A DNA stretch of 64,000 nt, taken from Sipunculus nudus. Its lineage: Eukaryota > Annelida > Sipuncula > Golfingiida > Sipunculidae. Both the position numbers and the translations under genes were made by a program. The stretch covers positions 26,140,362-26,204,361 of the forward strand of contig CM049307.1 of assembly GCA_026874595.1 (NCBI GenBank), in the 5' to 3' direction. Positions 60,401 to 64,000 of the stretch are shown in pieces. Below the pieces are notes generated by a model that was not told where the DNA came from, did not search any database, and was given only the letters and a program-made list of their open reading frames with translations. Each line of letters starts with the position of its first letter. Position 1 is the stretch's first letter.

Positions 60401-63400
60401 GAGTGAGTGAGTGAGAGAAAGAAAAGAGAGAGATAAATAAGAGAGACATACAAACAGACAGACATACAGAGTCTAGGTAACATCATTTACAGACAGTAAT
60501 TATGTGTATCAAATCATTTATGTATAATACCTGTGACAGCGCCGATTAATAGACAGGTAGTCGTCATGTTATTAGGTTTCTGTTTACTCTGCCAACATAA
60601 TCAGGTGAACCCCACTGAATTATCATAACATTTTTTGCATTCCGTAACACTATGTATAAATCATTGTATATGTATAAATAATTGTGGTTAAGGCCACATT
60701 TCAGCAAGCCGCGAGGTATGACGGTACAGAACCTCATTAATGGAGGCGGGTTATTGATCAGGTATACTACAGGAATGTACAGTTTGTGTACCAGAACGCG
60801 TCATTTGATGGAACAGAAACGAGGTCTTGCCGTCCTTCTGCTTGTATGATTAGCTTAACTCTAGATCTCCCAATGTGACTCAAGGTCCTGTCGACGCAAT
60901 ATTGCTGGTTTGGCAGTTATTGCGACAACAGGACAAGAGTGTTTTACTTAGGCGAAGGCCAAGCAGCTTACCGTGAGTGTATGACGATCCGAACTTTCCA
61001 GGGAGAGTTCACTTAAAATTGATTTTTTTTTGCCTTCGCCAGGAGGGTATGATTTCATCCCCGTTCGTGTATGTGTTTATGTGAAACTTTCAGGGCATTT
61101 CGGGAATGTACCAATGAAGATTCGATTAGATTTGGGTGTGGATCAGGCAGGTGATCCGGATAAATTAACGTCATCCAGGTATATTCACAAATGTTTGGTC
61201 ACTGTAGTCACGAAGGAACCTGGGAATATGGAGAGAATTAGAGCATGCTCATATGGCGGAGGCCTGCATTCACTGGAATGCTGATTTGTAGTTTTCATAT
61301 TAAACACGCTCTACAAATATTATTTAAGGAAACCTCCGCATGATGTTGTAGAGTATTACCTCAATACTGAAGATGACAAAAAAGTTGTATTATAAATGAT
61401 ATATAGATATATATGTGTGTGTGTTCGTGCGTGTGTGTGTAATTATTATATGATGTAAGAAAACATTTAGATAACTTGTAGTCAAGGACTTCTCGGAAAA
61501 TATCAATGACACGTGAAGACGGAGACCTGTTAAATAAAAGGTGCCACAAAAGAACACTAAACCATCCAGAGCTGGTAAAATATTCTTTAAAGTACATTCG
61601 ATGTATCATTTGTCATCGGAAATATAAATAACACTAGATTATATATCTTATAAATAAAATTATTTGATGTTTAACCCTGATCTCTATTATTCACAGAGAA
61701 CAAGAACCGGCAGTTAGTGGTTGCCAATAACGACCAGGCTGCTGGTGGTATGAATGCTGACGGGGAATATCCGGTTCAGGAATCTGCGTCTCCCCGTAAG
61801 TCACAACCCCCCCCCCCCCCGAATTAACTCGCAACAAAGTATAGCAAATGAAAATGTAAGGCGGACAATCCGCAGGGGTACTGCATTAGCCCCCCCCCCC
61901 CCCCCCCCATTCCCAAAGTAGACGAAATTATTTACTTCATTCCAAACATATAGTATACGGCGTATTCATTTTGGTTACGGAAGTAATTTTTCTTAATTCT
62001 AAAAACTTTTAATCACAATTTTAAATTTGATTTGAAAATGGAAGACCATTCTATTGGCTAGCATAATGATGATGATTAAATAAAACCACTGAAAGAAGCT
62101 ATGTCCTAAATTCAAAACATTAGAAACGGAGAAATTGAAAGAATGTCGAAGTAAGAATGAAGAAACTATAAACTGGATTCGTTATGTTAAAAATATTTAC
62201 GTTTTATTCCCATAAAAAGTGAGGGCATGAATCATACTTTGTCCCCATCCATAAAAAAAGTGAGGCAGACATGTCCCCCTGCTCCACTAAAGCAAGACCT
62301 AAACAATGTAGCTTAATGTGTTTCCGTTGTTAAGTAGCCATCAACTAATTTGTCTTATTTAATATTATGAACTTGAGTTACTTAGGAATTTAACAAGTGT
62401 TCTTAATCTAATAAGCTCAAGACTAAAGGGACGTTTATTATCATCAGTTTTTCTTAGTTTAAATACGGGAGACAAGCAAGATGCCATTGCTCCAAAAAAT
62501 GGAGCTATATTAAGACATGCATTCTTCTAGGTGGAGCAAATACAAAACAGCTGTTGACGGTAGGTCGCGTGAATTCACATCTGACCGAGGGCAGCTCTGG
62601 GATGGAAGACAGTCCCCGCACAGCCAGCAGCAGCGACACCAAGCGGCCGAGTAGTCAAGACAGCTCTGGTTCCTCGATCAACCTGGACTGCCAGGAGGCC
62701 AGGGCCGGGCCAACTGAGGTGGTCGTCAAGGGCAAGGGGGTTAAAAAGGTAAGCAGTGCTCCATCAACGGGCGAGGCATATAAAAACAACACAAAGGCAA
62801 TGTGACTCAATACGTCAGATAGAAAAGTAATACAGCTCAACTATCAGTCAAATGCATGGTATGTGGTAGTTCACAGTGTCTTCTGTAAAATGATTATATA
62901 TTTGTTGGTACGTATCATTTGATTAACTTGTAAACTTGTTTTATACTTGTCATTGTTCCCCTGTAGCATCCCTGTATCAGCGTTTTGGAGCTTACATTGC
63001 ATTTAGTTTACGTTTTATCAAAATAAATTATTATTATTATTATTATTTTTATTATTTACTATACCTACGACTGTTTTGGTATACATTTGACATTTTCCTG
63101 CAGATTACCATGCGGTTTCCACGCGTGCCTCAACCTCCTCAGGGACGCTCGTACAGCCGGTTAGAGTCCTTGCTACAGTCTGAGCCTCACTTCTCATCCA
63201 CCCCGTCTGGACATTCCCTTCCTCTCTCCAAGGAGGAGTCTTCCATTCGTCTACCAGTCTTCCAAACAGAGACACAGTCGAGCATATGTTCCGATTCCCT
63301 GATCTCAAATCGACCTCGTAGTGGTTCATCTGACCCCACGGTAGCTCGTGCATTCGCTTCCCACCCGGTGGGCACAGCGGAAATGGATGAGCGCATGCGC

Positions 63401-64000
63401 CAGTTCATACTGCATGGGTTGGAATATTTCCAGGGAAGAAATACTGAACTTCAAGAGGAAAACAGGAGGTTGTTGAAAGAGGTTGAAGCATTAGTTCGTG
63501 AGAATTCTAAACTCATGGAGGATATCAAACAGGAAAAACTTCGCTACGACCATCTGAGCAGTGAACAAGATGAACTCAAATGTCGTCTAGATCAGCAGGA
63601 GAGTGAGAACGTGAGGCTGGGCGAGCAGGCGTTAGAGCAGTGGCAGGCCAGAGTAAAAGCCGAGGAAATGTATATAGAGGTCAAGCACGAGGCAGATGAA
63701 CGAGTGGGCAGAATAAAAAATGACTTAGCAAACATGAAGAAGCAGGCGGATGAATGGAAAAAGAAGTTTGAAACCGCCAACGCCGCAAATGAGGGAATGA
63801 AAACCCTTCAGGCAAAGCTGGAAGAAAAAAGTCGTGAGGTACATACATTGTCAAAAGCTGCCACGGAGTGGAAGAAAAAGTTTGAGAGCGCCGACCGGAA
63901 GGCTACGGCTGACGAGCGGGTGGAGTTGCTCGGGCAGGTGGATTGTTTAAAGGAACAGCTGCGACAGCTGCAGCTGGATCGGGAAGCTGATAATCGGCAG
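58167..64000 (+). CDS. Ser-rich coiled-coil protein, 5' part (four exons visible, runs off window)
   Basis: Exons: 58167-58212 (donor GTAACA), 61697-61795 (acceptor TTATTCACAG, donor GTAAGT), 62531-62748 (acceptor GCATTCTTCTAG, donor GTAAGC) and 63104 to beyond 64000 (acceptor TTTTCCTGCAG). Phases agree at every join (1, 1, 0), giving 420 residues so far. An in-frame TAA at 58161-58163 fixes the start (MAERGPTDKSQHGSS). Residues 1-210 are low-complexity, Ser/Thr/Gly-rich, with phosphorylation-type SP and SS motifs. A coiled coil starts near 216 (MDERMRQFILHGLEYFQGRN) and continues to the edge. Trp at 301, 339 and 377 are exactly 38 residues apart, in (E/D/T)(Q/E)W..(K/V).. contexts; DEWKKKFETA (337-346) and TEWKKKFESA (375-384) are clear repeats. 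No membrane segment. Family not recognised; a cytoskeletal, centrosomal or scaffold role is only a guess. The C-terminus is outside the window. Confidence 0.85.
58404..58520. repeat. (GTCT)n(CT)n microsatellite in intron 1
   Basis: About 13 GTCT units followed by about 20 CT units. Confidence 0.95.
58655..58686. repeat. (AT)n microsatellite in intron 1
   Basis: Short TA run ending in ACACAAATG. Confidence 0.9.
58805..59690. repeat. Degenerate ACAGTACATGAGAC minisatellite, about 0.9 kb, in intron 1
   Basis: Dozens of variants of CAGTACATGAGACA, AGTACATGAGAAGTACAGTAC and TACATGAGAGAGAAC, with spacing that drifts between about 20 and 40 bases. The reverse strand stays open for long stretches (SHVLYCxMYCTV-type residues), but this is a by-product of the repeat. 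Confidence 0.8.
60334..60460. repeat. (AT)n followed by GAGA-rich tract in intron 1
   Basis: TA run to about 60395, then GAGTGAGTGAGAGAAAG and GAGAGAG sequence. Confidence 0.9.
61035..61290. repeat. Candidate dispersed repeat in intron 1
   Basis: It opens CCTTCGCCAGGAGGGTATGA, followed by CATCCCCGTTCGTGTATGTG, and closes with ATGGCGGAGGCCTGCATTCA. The same type of start and end is familiar from a widespread animal intergenic repeat. An 84-codon frame crosses it but lacks splice support in phase with the host gene. The family call is from memory of the pattern and is weak. Confidence 0.35.

Overview
This is eukaryotic, AT-rich, intron-containing nuclear DNA, most probably from a lophotrochozoan animal and plausibly a bivalve or other mollusc. 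The reasons are long (TA)n tracts and poly-G/C runs, tails rich in GGACGGAC/GACAGACGG, many non-autonomous hAT/TTAA/TA elements, gypsy-type LTR remnants, 5'-truncated CR1/L2/jockey-like LINEs, and animal-type genes with GT-AG introns. The species cannot be fixed from sequence alone. Most of the window is repeats; I can support three protein-coding genes, all on the + strand.

Layout. 1-12.4 kb is a large direct duplication (copy A about 310-5210, copy B about 7427-12405) joined by a 270-355 bp tandem repeat family. The copies differ by discrete insertions: a TA-flanked MITE and an (AT)n-bearing insert only in A, an LTR-derived block and a 255-bp insert only in B. 12.4-21 kb holds a GT77-like (nucleotide-diphospho-sugar transferase) type II membrane protein with an intronless CDS (17393-18823), probably with a distant 5' UTR exon at about 13.6 kb and a 2.1-kb DNA transposon in the inferred intron. 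21-47 kb is gene-poor: hAT elements (one with a decayed transposase C-terminus and a diverged TSD), a 381-bp foldback element with a perfect 9-bp TSD, an 862-bp solo LTR with a perfect 5-bp TSD, a chimeric LTR element with a tRNA-like 156-bp unit and decayed gag, several minisatellites, LINE fragments, and a short antisense piece homologous to the glycosyltransferase gene.

47.6-50.6 kb is a three-exon gene for a 406-residue coiled-coil protein whose splice phases fit exactly; intron 1 carries an antisense LINE relic and a second tRNA-like repeat. 58.2-64.0 kb is the 5' part (four exons, 420 residues visible) of another Ser-rich coiled-coil protein that runs off the window; its coiled coil has Trp residues exactly 38 residues apart. 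The two coiled-coil genes share a layout (acidic/Ser-rich N-terminus, then coiled coil) and a similar first coiled-coil segment, so they may be diverged neighbours of one family. I do not recognise a named family for either.

No rRNA, functional tRNA, CRISPR or prokaryotic operon is present. All boundaries, identities and family calls were made by eye.
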